Shown here: one piece after another, positions 8,701 through 16,521 of the stretch | Layout: each line of letters starts with the position of its first letter | How positions within the stretch are numbered: the first letter of the stretch is position 1 | DNA from: Rhodococcus sp. (in: high G+C Gram-positive bacteria) | Lineage (GTDB): Bacteria; Actinomycetota; Actinomycetes; Mycobacteriales; Mycobacteriaceae | Reading direction: 5' to 3' | Assembly (NCBI GenBank): GCA_004211695.1 | Contig: SEEV01000019.1 | Span: 1-38,291, forward strand | Length of the DNA: 38,291 nucleotides | Translations under genes and position numbers: made by a program | The notes under the pieces: model-generated | The model's database searches: none | Seen by the model: the letters and a program-made list of their open reading frames with translations, nothing else | Told to the model about the DNA's origin: nothing

Positions 8701-9117
8701 TCAACCCGCCCGGTTGCGGGTCAGAATCCAGGTGTTCACCTTGCCGTCCCGCTGGTAGTCGAATCGGTCGAGAACCGAGCCGGCGATCGCAAGGCCGCGG
8801 CCGCGCTCGGCGAGTTCGTCTGGGAGTTCGGTGGCGGTGAGATCGACCGACACCGGATCGCCGTCGTCCTCGAACCGGGCCTCGATCCGGTCGGGCAGCG
8901 CCCGGACTTCGAGTGTCATGACCACGCTGTCGCCGGCGGTGTGCTCGATGATGTTGGCCGCGATTTCGGCGACAGCGGACTCGAACTCGATGCGCCGACG
9001 CACGTCCAGCGGGTCGTGCACCCACAGGTCGGCGAGGATTTCGTGGACCTCGTCCAGGCTTTCCGGACGGGCGGTCATGCGAAGCCGCCGGGAGAAGGAG
9101 CCGAGTTCAGCGGCCAT
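8701..9117 (-). CDS. RsbW-type anti-sigma serine kinase
   Basis: A 138-residue GHKL-fold ATPase acting as the kinase arm of a partner switch. In known systems it phosphorylates the STAS partner and binds either that partner or a sigma factor. The N box is AVAEIAANIIEHT with the conserved Asn55. The G1-like motif is FEDDGDPV and the G2-like loop is ELAERGRGLAIAGSVLD. The ATG at 9117 lies inside the end of the STAS gene (stop at 9107-9109), an 11-base overlap that implies translational coupling and 1:1 stoichiometry. No sigma factor gene is in the operon. The client is therefore either elsewhere in the genome or not a sigma factor; the adjacent glycosyltransferase is a tempting candidate (inference). 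Confidence 0.9.
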   Translation of the reverse strand: MAAELGSFSRRLRMTARPESLDEVHEILADLWVHDPLDVRRRIEFESAVAEIAANIIEHTAGDSVVMTLEVRALPDRIEARFEDDGDPVSVDLTATELPDELAERGRGLAIAGSVLDRFDYQRDGKVNTWILTRNRAG

Positions 9118-9445
9118 CGAATGCGGAATCGACCGAGTTGTGTGTTCGGAGTACACGGTTGAGGTTGGTCAGCGCGAGCACGGTCTCGACCTGCTCGGTG
9201 GGCTGCGCGATGCGGAGGTCGCCACCGGCCTGCCGGGCGGTCTTGAGACCGGAGATGAGTGCCCCGAGCCCCGAGGAGTCGATGAAGTCGGTGGCGCTGA
9301 GATCGACCACCACACGGGTCGTTCCGCCGTCGACGAGGTCGCGCAACAGGTCTCGCAGGCGGGGTGCGGCGACCATGTTCAGCCTGCCGGCCGGACGCAC
9401 CACGGCCACACCCTCTTCCGTGGTGTGGCTCTCGAACTCGATCAT
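9107..9445 (-). CDS. STAS-domain anti-anti-sigma factor
   Basis: A 112-residue SpoIIAA/RsbV-like protein. A single STAS domain spans the length: VAVVRPAGRLNMVAAPRLRD, then VVVDLSATDFIDSSGLGALI. The phosphorylatable serine is Ser58 in DSSGLG. In partner switching the dephosphorylated form captures the RsbW-type kinase; phosphorylation by the kinase and dephosphorylation by a SpoIIE phosphatase set the state. Both enzymes are encoded in this operon. The start ATG overlaps the glycosyltransferase stop as ATGA (9442-9445), and AGGAGG lies just upstream inside the glycosyltransferase gene, so its translation is coupled to polysaccharide synthase translation. Confidence 0.93.
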   Translation of the reverse strand: MIEFESHTTEEGVAVVRPAGRLNMVAAPRLRDLLRDLVDGGTTRVVVDLSATDFIDSSGLGALISGLKTARQAGGDLRIAQPTEQVETVLALTNLNRVLRTHNSVDSAFDGR

Positions 9446-11394
9446 TCGGTTTCCTCCTGCCCGAAGCCGCGGTATCGGACCGCGGGGATGACGACACTCA
9501 AGATGACCAGGTCGAAGGCGACCCAGAACAGGTTCACACCGACGCCGAGCACGGAGATGTTCCCGAGCGCCAGATGGATCACGCCGATCACCGACGCCAG
9601 GACGAGTGCCGCCATCGCGATCAGTTGGTACCGCACCACATGCCACGGGGTCGCGCCGTGTTCCTGCCGGGTCTTGGGCGTCACCGCGAAGCCCAGCGGC
9701 CGCCCTGCGTACACGTTGAGTACAGCGGTCCAGCACGCCTTGATCCAGACCGGGAAGAGGGCGAGGCTGTACTGCTGGCCGCGCCAGGTGGGAGTGCCGC
9801 GGCTGACCGCGAAGAATACCAGTTGGTTGAAGGCGAGGAACGGGATGAGACGGCCGAAGAACTCCCAGCTGTACGCCTGCACGGGCATGACGCCGAAGAC
9901 GAGATAGACCACGGGTGCGGCGATGTAGACGACGGCGGCGAAGCCGGAGAGATAGCTCCACATCGTCGCCCAGTACATCAGCCGCTGCGCGAGTGTGAGT
10001 CCACGCTGCAGCAGCGGGTTCTCCCGGAACATCACCTGGATGGTGCCCTGTGCCCACCGCAGTCGCTGGGTGAGCATCGTGCCGGCGTCTTCCGGTGCCA
10101 GACCGTGGGCAAGATTCTCGTGGTGGTACGCGGTGTGCCATCCCAGTTCGTGCAGTTTCATGCACGTCGCCATGTCTTCGGTGACCGAGATGGTGGCCAT
10201 CGGCAACACCGGCTGCGCCTCGTCGTCGCGGCCGACGTCGACCGCCCGGATCAGGGTGCGGACGGATTCGATCGCGCCGAGCGGCGACCATTCGCGTTCG
10301 GCTAGCCGCGTCAATGCGGCATCGTCGAGTACCGCGACGGGGGCGTCGGTGTCGTGCAGTTCCGCTTCGAGCGCGGCGATGGCTGCCAGGTCCTCGCGCA
10401 TCGACCCGACGTCTGCGTCGACAATCCGGCGTTCGGCGGCGTCGACCCGCTGTTGGAAGTTGTAGGTGACATCGGCGAGTGATCGGTTGCCGCGGAGGTC
10501 TTCCCGTGCCGTGTGCACGGCCTCGGTGACATCGTCGAGGGCGTCGGCGATCTCCTTCTGGTCCGCGTTCAGATCGGTACGTGCCTTCGTGACTACCTTC
10601 GCGGCCGTCCGCAGGGCCCGCTGCACGTCGCGTTCGACGGCTTCGACGTATCCGGCGATGCCGAGCTGCATCAGGGCGTCGCGGCGCAGAACGGCGTTGG
10701 AACCGCAGAAGAAGGCGGCGTTCCAGCCGTCTTTGCCCTGCTGGATGGGACCGTAGAACAGCGGTGCCTGGCTGCCGAGAGGGTCGCTCGCGGACACGTT
10801 CACGAAGTACTGCGGTGTCTGGACGATGGCCATCTTCTCGTCCGTGAAGTATCCGAGAGTGCGATCGAGGATAGCTGGATCGGGCACCTGGTCGGCGTCG
10901 AGGATGAGGATGTACTCGCCTTCGGTGAGCATCAGTGCGTTGTTCAGGTTGCCTGCCTTGGCGTGCCGGGGTTTGTTCGTCCAGGACGCCGCACGGGTCA
11001 TGTAGCGCACGCCGAGTTCGTCGGCGGCGCGGGACAGTTCGGGGCGGTCACCGTCGTCGAGAATCCAGGTGGTGTGTGGGTACCGGATCCGGTGTGCCGC
11101 GGCTGCGGTCGCGAGTACCAGGTCCTCGGGTTCATTGTAGGTGGTGATGAAGACGTCGACGGTGAGGTCGCGGGGCGGCGGTGGCGGCGTGGGCCGCTTC
11201 CGTAGTTGCCACATGGTCAGCCCGAACAGCAACGAGTCGATCAGACTGTAGGTTTCGGCGATCACCAGCGGCACAGCGATCCACCACGCCGGCCAGTTCA
11301 CCGAGAACAGCCATCGCCACACGATGTAGTTGAGACCGAGCAGTGCGGTGAGGACGATCAGTATCCGGAGACCGGCAAGCCGGAGGGGTGACAC
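9442..11394 (-). CDS. Cellulose-synthase-like GT2 with helical insertion
   Basis: A 650-residue processive family-2 glycosyltransferase in the membrane, which would polymerise and export a polysaccharide from a nucleotide sugar. N-terminal membrane helices lie at about 7-28 and 35-60. The catalytic motifs are complete: ILDDGD (113-115), ILDADQ (166-168), SVTED (405-407) and QRLRW (443-447). About five further helices follow from residue 460. Family members have only about 15 residues between CGSNAVLRRDAL and the TED motif. Here there are about 155 (247-402), rich in heptad-like charged/hydrophobic stretches (VERDVQRALRTAAKVV, QKEIADALDDVTEAV), probably a coiled-coil hairpin. GTG 11394 is chosen because GAGGAGG precedes it by six bases, right after the phosphatase stop. 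There is no PilZ domain, so it is not an obvious c-di-GMP target. The sugar substrate is unknown. Confidence 0.9.
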   Translation of the reverse strand: MSPLRLAGLRILIVLTALLGLNYIVWRWLFSVNWPAWWIAVPLVIAETYSLIDSLLFGLTMWQLRKRPTPPPPPRDLTVDVFITTYNEPEDLVLATAAAAHRIRYPHTTWILDDGDRPELSRAADELGVRYMTRAASWTNKPRHAKAGNLNNALMLTEGEYILILDADQVPDPAILDRTLGYFTDEKMAIVQTPQYFVNVSASDPLGSQAPLFYGPIQQGKDGWNAAFFCGSNAVLRRDALMQLGIAGYVEAVERDVQRALRTAAKVVTKARTDLNADQKEIADALDDVTEAVHTAREDLRGNRSLADVTYNFQQRVDAAERRIVDADVGSMREDLAAIAALEAELHDTDAPVAVLDDAALTRLAEREWSPLGAIESVRTLIRAVDVGRDDEAQPVLPMATISVTEDMATCMKLHELGWHTAYHHENLAHGLAPEDAGTMLTQRLRWAQGTIQVMFRENPLLQRGLTLAQRLMYWATMWSYLSGFAAVVYIAAPVVYLVFGVMPVQAYSWEFFGRLIPFLAFNQLVFFAVSRGTPTWRGQQYSLALFPVWIKACWTAVLNVYAGRPLGFAVTPKTRQEHGATPWHVVRYQLIAMAALVLASVIGVIHLALGNISVLGVGVNLFWVAFDLVILSVVIPAVRYRGFGQEETE

Positions 11395-11405
11395 AGGCGT
11401 CCTCC

Positions 11406-12629
11406 TCAACAGTCGCGACGTCGAAGGGCGACGACGGTGATGTCGTCGAGGGGCGGGGAGACATCGGCAAGGTCGTGAACCGCTGCCAGCAGCTGCTTCG
11501 GTGACGGGTGCGCAGCGGCGAACGCAGGCACCGACTCCCATTCGCAGTCGGCGTCGTCGAGGTGGTCGAGCAATCCGTCGGAACAGATCACGCGCATGTC
11601 GCCAGGGTTCAATGCGGTGCGTTGCGCCGCCCACGAGTCATTGTCGATCACTCCCAGCGGGAGCCCGGAACTCGACAGCGGTTCCACGGTGCCGTCCCGC
11701 CGGACAATCATCGCGAGACCGTGTCCGCCGTCGACATAGTCGAGTGCACCGGAGTCGACGTCGAGGGCGGCATGGAACAGGGTCACGAACGTGCCGGTAC
11801 GGTCGAAGTCCTCGGCGAGTTGGCCCGCCACAGCAGCCACCGTGCGTCCGAGGTCGGGGCGATCCTCGCCGTACCAGGCCAGGGCATGGGTGACGCCGCG
11901 CAACGCGGACCGGACCGAAGCCGTCAGGATCGCCGCCCGCAGGCCCTTGCCCATGACGTCCGCGAGGCTGAACAGCGCACTGGAACCGACCCGGTAATAG
12001 TCGTAGAAGTCGCCCCCGACCGCGAAGGCCTGCACGCACGACGACTCCAGTTCGTATCCCGGCAGATCGATCTCCTGTCGAGGGAGCAGTTCACGCTGAA
12101 TCGTGGCGGCGCGCTCGAGTTCGTCGGAGTGCTCGAGTTCCCGCTGCGCCCATTCGGCGAGTTCGACGAAAGCCGCCAACTGCGTCGAGTCGAGTCTGCG
12201 GGGTTCGGTGTCGTAGATGCAGAACGTCCCGACCGGGTGGCCGCCGGGCCCGTACAGCGGATAGCCGGCGTAGAACCGCACCCCACCGTCCGCGGCAACC
12301 CCGGGCAGATCCGCGAACGCCGTATCGCGACGTGCGTCCTCGAGGATCACCATCGGATCCTCCGGATGGTGATACGCCCGGGCGATCGTCGCCTGGCATA
12401 CGGTCTGCGATCGCGGAATGTTCTGCAGGTCGAGGCCCTGCGTCGACTTGATCCACTGCCGATCCCGATCGAGCAGCGACACCGCCGACATCGGAACTCC
12501 GAAGAGGTGACGCGCCATTCGGGTGATCTGGTCGAAACGCGCCTCGGGTGGCGTGTCCAGAATCGCCAGCTGTTCGAGCGAACGAAGCCGCGCAATTTCG
12601 GTGCCCTCGGCAATGATCGGGATGTCCAT
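11406..12629 (-). CDS. GAF-SpoIIE (PP2C) phosphatase
   Basis: A 407-residue cytosolic sensor phosphatase. The N-terminal GAF domain spans about 20-165 (RFDQITRMARHLFGVPMSAV, then YPLYGPGGHPVGTFCIYD). A short linker, LERAATIQRELLP, typical of SpoIIE/RsbU proteins, leads to the PP2C domain at about 190-405. Metal-site motifs are GGDFYD (205-210), DVMGKGLRA (224-232), DGGHG, CSDGLLDHLDD and DDITVVAL. In partner switching it dephosphorylates the STAS protein; that gene lies two genes downstream. Its ATG at 12629 follows the GH26 stop by a single base (TGACATG), and its stop is 11 bases before the glycosyltransferase start, so all are in one operon. The GAF input ligand cannot be told. Confidence 0.94.
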   Translation of the reverse strand: MDIPIIAEGTEIARLRSLEQLAILDTPPEARFDQITRMARHLFGVPMSAVSLLDRDRQWIKSTQGLDLQNIPRSQTVCQATIARAYHHPEDPMVILEDARRDTAFADLPGVAADGGVRFYAGYPLYGPGGHPVGTFCIYDTEPRRLDSTQLAAFVELAEWAQRELEHSDELERAATIQRELLPRQEIDLPGYELESSCVQAFAVGGDFYDYYRVGSSALFSLADVMGKGLRAAILTASVRSALRGVTHALAWYGEDRPDLGRTVAAVAGQLAEDFDRTGTFVTLFHAALDVDSGALDYVDGGHGLAMIVRRDGTVEPLSSSGLPLGVIDNDSWAAQRTALNPGDMRVICSDGLLDHLDDADCEWESVPAFAAAHPSPKQLLAAVHDLADVSPPLDDITVVALRRRDC

Positions 12630-12630
12630 G

Positions 12631-13465
12631 TCAGCGGTACTTCCTCCCCAATACGTCCGCCAGGGCGGCAGCCGATTCCGGTGTGCTCGTCAGCCGCCAG
12701 TCGGCTTCCTTGTCGTGATCGAACCATACGAAACCGGACACGTCGTCCTGCGCTGTAAGGAAGTCGACGAGCGCGCCGATCCACTCGGCCTTCGACCCAC
12801 CGGCGTCGGCGCTTTCCACCTCGGTAACCAAAATCGGCTTACGCGGCACCAAATTCCGCAGTTCGTCCAGACCCGGACCGAAGAGTTCGGCCGGTTCCAC
12901 CCACGTACTCCACGACTGCGTCGTGCCCCAGTTGTATCCGTCCACACCGAGAACGTCGACGTAATCATCCCCGGGATACAGGTCAGCCACCGGGCTGCTG
13001 CCTTCGAATTGGACGTTGGGCGCCCACACCCATTTCACGTTGTCGGCGCCCTTCGGTGCGAACAGGTCGTGGATGTGACGCCAGGCAGCGGCATAGCTGC
13101 TCGGCTGCGTCCCCTGGGTCACACTCCACGGATACCAGGTTCCATTGGGTTCGTGGGCGAAACGGAGATAGACCAGTGGCTCCCAGGCGATCAGTTCGTC
13201 CGCTCACCGGTACAGGTAGTCGTCGTGGACGCCCGCGGCAATGGACGACAACGAGAACTCACTCGACCCGTATCGCCTCTCGTCGAGCCACCGCCAGGGT
13301 TCCCAGGTGATCACCGGCATGGCGCCGAGGCCGCGCACGGCCCAAAGACCATCGACCGGGGAGGGCGAGGTGAAATCGGAATACGACAGAACGACGGTCG
13401 GTGGTTCGCCGTAGGTCCAGGTCGGCCACAGATGGCCGCGATTAACCGCACATCGTGCCCGAGAA
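12631..13465 (-). pseudogene. GH26 beta-mannanase-like glycosidase, in-frame TGA
   Basis: Glycoside hydrolase family 26-like protein. Frame-continuous homology runs from about HLWPTWTYGEPP through AMPVITWEPWRW and GVHDDYLYR. A TGA at 13204-13206 comes next, and the same frame continues ADELIAWEPLVYLRFAHEPN, then GTWYPW. The family has Trp at the TGA position (YxxRWA), so a single TGG to TGA change is the simple explanation. The acid/base Glu (FAHEPNG) and nucleophile Glu (ILVTEVESAD) both lie after the stop, with the C-terminus ending VLGRKYR. The N-terminus beyond about 13465 does not read as GH26 or as a clean signal peptide in this frame, so the start is undefined and possibly also damaged. 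It heads the operon; its stop is one base from the phosphatase ATG. Its likely role was trimming or releasing the polysaccharide made by the GT2. Confidence 0.8.
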
Positions 13466-13568
13466 CCCGAATCCAAATACCCGAAGCCCACAGCACAGCG
13501 CTGACCACCGAGCCCACCACAGCGGTATCCGATATCCCACCGCCTTCGGCGCCCCGGTGGTAGAGGGG

Positions 13569-13706
13569 ATGTTGGCCGCCGAGGCACTCACAGAGGAGGA
13601 GCTACAGGTGAAGATCGTGGCCCCCGACCCGGACCTGCTCACAGACGAGGAGGTCCTACGGCAGGTGACTAAGCGGATGGGTCGCAATCGCGAACTCGCA
13701 TGTTAG
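13569..13706 (+). CDS. Short unidentified open frame, 45 residues
   Basis: A plus-strand frame starting MLAAEALTEEELQVKIV and ending VTKRMGRNRELAC, predicted mostly helical and charged, with actinobacterial-looking codons. GTG at 13560 is an alternative start. It lies between the broken GH26 gene and an IS3 remnant, so it may be a residue of a larger accessory gene. I do not recognise it; it could be chance. Confidence 0.25.
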   Translation: MLAAEALTEEELQVKIVAPDPDLLTDEEVLRQVTKRMGRNRELAC

Positions 13707-13831
13707 TTGCGGATATCCGCGGAGTCGTCCGATGACGCTGCACACCACAACTCGGGCTCTGCACCGAGCTCGTTCGAGCGGAAACGGTGTCGCAGCAGCG
13801 TTGTCTGCGTCAGCATGCATCCATTAATTCA

Positions 13832-13855
13832 CTCACGCATTCCGATATGCGTGAG
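13832..13855. repeat. Perfect 9-base inverted repeat
   Basis: CTCACGCAT at 13832-13840 and ATGCGTGAG at 13847-13855 pair perfectly around six bases (TCCGAT). The repeat lies eight bases outside the inferred end of the IS3-family remnant, in a locally AT-richer patch. It could be an operator (TetR-type size), a hairpin or a former insertion hotspot. No T run follows, so a factor-independent terminator is unlikely. Confidence 0.5.
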
Positions 13856-13862
13856 ATGAGAA

Positions 13863-14651
13863 TGTCAGGGTAGGGCGACCTGAGCTTCGTGAGCTGGGTC
13901 CTCAAGGACCTCGTTCAGGCGACCTCGAGGGCCGAGGCTGTGATGGGGCGCTGTTCACGGTAGCGCGTCTCGTACTCGATGGGCGACAGGTAGTCGATCG
14001 ACGAATGCAACCGGTCCGCATCGAACCAGCGAACCCACTCGGCCGTTTCCTGCTCCACCTCGGCCCGCCCGGACCACGATCGGTCCCGGAGGATCAGCTC
14101 CTCTTGTAGAGACGTACGGTCGATTCCATCCGCGCGTATCGAGGGCGTCCCCGACGCTGCCGATCGAGCCGGCGATGCCCAATTCGGTCAGCGCGTCGAC
14201 GACTACCCGTGAGGAATATCGCGACCCTGCATCCGCAGTGAGGTACCAAACCTGTTGCAGTGAAACGTAAATCGGTCCTCTTGCGGGTGAACAACGCCTG
14301 CTCGGGCGCCGCGCCGACCAACGGTGTGGCCTTCGTGGTCATCACCGGCCAGCCCAGAATCCGGCGGGAGAAGACGTCGACGCAGCCCCGGGCGAGGCGG
14401 CCTCGTCCCGCTCGATCCAGTTCCGCAGCGTCGCCGGCGCGATGCCGAGCAACCCGCCGACATGGCGACGGTCGGCGACCTTCGAGCCGCCGTGCTCGTC
14501 GAGCCGGTCCCGATACATTCGTACGGCCCGTTCCTGGGTCTCGGCGTCGAACTACTTCGGTGCAGGCATACCAGCATTCTCCTTGTTGGATCAGCAGCCT
14601 CCACCTCATCCAGGACGGTTCACACCTCCACCCGATGTGATCCACCGGACA
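13863..14651 (-). mobile_element. Decayed IS3-family insertion sequence
   Basis: Limits are inferred from candidate ends: TGTCAGGGTAGGGCG at 13863 on the plus strand and TGTCCGGTGGATCAC at 14651 on the minus strand share TGTC-GG. No 3-base target duplication is apparent (GAA against GTT). Inside are only the two ends of the transposase genes, so the element is deleted internally and cannot transpose by itself. Confidence 0.55.
13915..14569 (-). pseudogene. IS3-family transposase remnant (orfA start, orfB end)
   Basis: On the minus strand, ATG 14569 (AAGGAGA nearby) begins MPAPK, then a TAG stop where the family has Lys. The frame continues FDAETQERAVRMYRDRLDEH and SKVADRRHVGGLLGIAPATL, the orfA helix-turn-helix. 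Near 14390 it jumps directly to the C-terminal half of orfB (DVFSRRILGWPVMTTKATPL). orfB then changes frame at least twice: GLVP; ADAGSRYSS and GIAGSIGSVGDALD; MESTVRLYK; and finally AEWVRWFDADRLHSSIDYLS with YRE QRPITASALEVA, stopping at 13915-13917. About 180 residues of the middle are missing, including part of the DDE core. Dead element. Confidence 0.8.
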
Positions 14652-14975
14652 GTTGAATATTAAGCTAGCTGTAGCGGGCCAGGGTGCACCCGGATACGCT
14701 CAGCGCACACTGGTCGTGACCCCAACCGAGCACTAGTGCAGTCGCCGATGTTCACCCAGGGTGGTCTCGGCGGGGTTCGACCCTGGACAGCCTCCCACCA
14801 CGAGCACCCCTCTGCTGCCCAGCTTTCGGGAAAGGACCCAGTGGGAGGCAAGGCCAGGTCCCCGAGCCCCTCGGCCCCCTCGTCGCTCCAAGCGAAATCT
14901 CGGGTCGACCTCGACCGTTACACCCACTTCCTGGGTAAACATTCATTCACCCAGGGCACCCGCAGGAGGTTCGAC
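14652..14975. other. Intergenic stretch with clustered dyads
   Basis: No gene is recognised in this 324-base stretch. It contains a palindrome GGGTGCACCC (14682-14691), CACCCAGGGTG (14753-14763), an 8-base inverted repeat CCTCCCAC/GTGGGAGG (14791-14798 with 14841-14848) and CCTGGGT/ACCCAGG (14930-14936 with 14949-14955). TTCACCCAGGG occurs twice (14751-14761, 14946-14956). It leads straight into the ribosome site of the 69-residue gene and is probably its regulatory region. Confidence 0.4.
14930..14955 (+). promoter_or_regulatory. Candidate operator upstream of small gene
   Basis: CCTGGGT and ACCCAGG form 7-base arms separated by 12 bases, eight bases before the AGGAGG of the gene at 14976. 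Related half-sites recur upstream (14751-14763), as expected for a cooperative regulator binding site. An mRNA leader hairpin is the alternative. Confidence 0.3.
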
Positions 14976-15185
14976 ATGGAGTCGTTTCGCGACCAGGTCT
15001 ACGACCTAGCGGCGCTGCTCAAACATGCCAACGCAACGGGCGACCTCATCGGCGTCATGCAGCTCGAAGCGCGGTTGAACGAGTTGCTCGCCAACTGCGG
15101 AGCAACGCCGGGGATAGTCGAGGTCGCCGACACCCCACCGCAATCTTCAGACCACTTGGCCGACGGGATGGACGGAAACGGTTGA
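14976..15185 (+). CDS. 69-residue hypothetical protein
   Basis: A small soluble protein starting MESFRDQVYDLAALLKHAN and then ATGDLIGVMQLEARLNELLA; residues 1-45 are predicted to be two amphipathic helices, followed by an acidic disordered tail with two His. A perfect AGGAGG (14964-14969) six bases before ATG 14976 strongly supports translation from here rather than from the longer upstream frame. It is alone on the plus strand between an IS3 remnant and the convergent mycolyltransferase gene. I do not recognise the family; a helical-pair regulator or chaperone-like adaptor would fit its size, but that is a guess. Confidence 0.6.
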   Translation: MESFRDQVYDLAALLKHANATGDLIGVMQLEARLNELLANCGATPGIVEVADTPPQSSDHLADGMDGNG

Positions 15186-15395
15186 CAACCTAGGTCATTC
15201 GTAGGATGTGCCGGAATGGGTTCGCAGAACGACGATCTGCGTATAGCGCTGCCGTTTGCCGCAATGTATCCAGTCCGCAGTGATAGCGGCCCCGTCTGCC
15301 AAGGTTCGCTCAGCGCCCAAACCGACATCGTCGGCTCTGGCAGCCAGAATTGGCCCTGGTCCCCATTTTCGTCCGAGGCTCCGGACCACCAGGAG

Positions 15396-16445
15396 TTACA
15401 CCGGCAAGCCGAGGGCGGTCGACAGCAGCGCCCAGGACTCGCGTAGGTCGTCCTGCCAGTATCCCCAGGAATGTGTCCCCGTGTTCCGGAAGTCGAACGT
15501 CGCCGGAATGTTCAGCTCGTGCAGGCGTTCCGAGAGGCGGTGCGCACAGACGTTGGTGGCGGCCTCGATGGCGCCGCCGATCACGATCTGATCCGGTAGC
15601 GGCGGCGCCTGCGGGGTACGGGGAAGGGCGGGGTTCTCGTGGGGTCCGGGCAGCCCGTTGCCGTTCGCGATGTAGAGGGAGAGCCCCCGCAACCTCTCGG
15701 CGTTGAGTAGCGGATCGTGCTCACGCCAGCCGGGGCCGTCGTAGGGGCCCCACATGTTCCGTGCGTCGGTTTCGCCCATCATCTCGACGACCGATCGGAC
15801 GTAGGCTTGACCGAGCGGGTCGCTGGTCTGCGCGCATCCGCTGTAGGAGGCCACACCCTGGTACAGACCCGGTGCCTCGATGGCCAGGTCGAGCACGGAG
15901 GTCGCCGCCATCGACAGGCCTGCGATCGCGTTGATCGCATCGGTGCCGAGTGCGGAGTCGATCACGGGAGGGAGTTCCCGGGTGAGGAACGTCGTCCACT
16001 TGTTCCGCCCGATCACCGGGTCGTCGTTCACCCAGTCGGTGTAGTAGCTGAACATTCCCGCGGCCGGGATCACCACATTGGCATTCTTGTCTGCGAGGAA
16101 ATCGAGGATGTCCGTCTGGTTCAACCAGTTCGCTCCGTCCTCGCCCCCGCCCGCGCCGTTGAGCAGATACAGGGTCGGCCGCGGAACACTGGGGTCGGCC
16201 GGCCGAATCACCTGCAGGGGAATCACCCGACCCATCGACGGGGAGTACACGGACATGTCCCATCGGCGGTCGTCGATCTTGTCGATATGGTCGACATACG
16301 CGGCCACCGCCGATCGCGTCGGCAGGGGATCGGCGTCGGCGGGGGCTGTCGCCGCCACACTGAGCGCGACCGTGACGGCGCTCAACACACCCGCAACCCA
16401 TCGCCGCCGCGCCCGTCGCCACAGCCGTGGTGCACGTCCTTGCAT
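15396..16445 (-). CDS. Mycolyltransferase, antigen 85 family
   Basis: A 349-residue secreted alpha/beta-hydrolase of the Ag85/FbpA esterase family, which transfers mycolic acids between trehalose esters and arabinogalactan or other acceptors outside the membrane. From ATG 16445 (GGCGG five bases upstream) there is a twin-basic signal peptide with cleavage likely after PADA (residue 38). The nucleophile elbow GLSMAATS has Ser178, and the C-terminal GTHSWGYW has His325, both matching antigen 85. LYLLNGAGGG supplies the oxyanion region. An in-frame ATG 33 bases upstream (16478) lacks a ribosome site and would put extra charge before the signal. It lies 265 bases downstream of the giant NRPS on the same strand, so it may share its transcript. 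Its presence implies a mycolic-acid envelope. Confidence 0.9.
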   Translation of the reverse strand: MQGRAPRLWRRARRRWVAGVLSAVTVALSVAATAPADADPLPTRSAVAAYVDHIDKIDDRRWDMSVYSPSMGRVIPLQVIRPADPSVPRPTLYLLNGAGGGEDGANWLNQTDILDFLADKNANVVIPAAGMFSYYTDWVNDDPVIGRNKWTTFLTRELPPVIDSALGTDAINAIAGLSMAATSVLDLAIEAPGLYQGVASYSGCAQTSDPLGQAYVRSVVEMMGETDARNMWGPYDGPGWREHDPLLNAERLRGLSLYIANGNGLPGPHENPALPRTPQAPPLPDQIVIGGAIEAATNVCAHRLSERLHELNIPATFDFRNTGTHSWGYWQDDLRESWALLSTALGLPV

Positions 16446-16501
16446 TAGTTCCGCCTTCGTTGAAGTCCGATAGGTCATTGGCCGCGGCCACCACGCTCAG
16501 A

Positions 16502-16521
16502 CGGTGCCGGGCCGGGCACCG
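16502..16521. repeat. GC-rich hairpin between NRPS and mycolyltransferase
   Basis: CGGTGCC (16502-16508) and GGCACCG (16515-16521) form a perfect 7-base stem with a six-base loop, about 55 bases before the mycolyltransferase start and 190 bases after the NRPS stop. There is no T run on either side, so an intrinsic terminator is not supported. It may be an mRNA stem or operator. Confidence 0.4.

Noticed and set aside
9364-10305. 313-codon plus-strand frame opposite the GT2 gene
   Set aside because: Antisense shadow; the minus-strand frame has complete GT2 motifs and operon spacing.
11508-12758. 416-codon plus-strand frame opposite the GAF-SpoIIE phosphatase
   Set aside because: Antisense shadow of a clearly coding minus-strand gene.
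14770-14786. GGGTTCGACCC-like T-arm suggesting a tRNA
   Set aside because: The stem around TTCGA does not pair over five bases and no acceptor, D or anticodon arm can be built.
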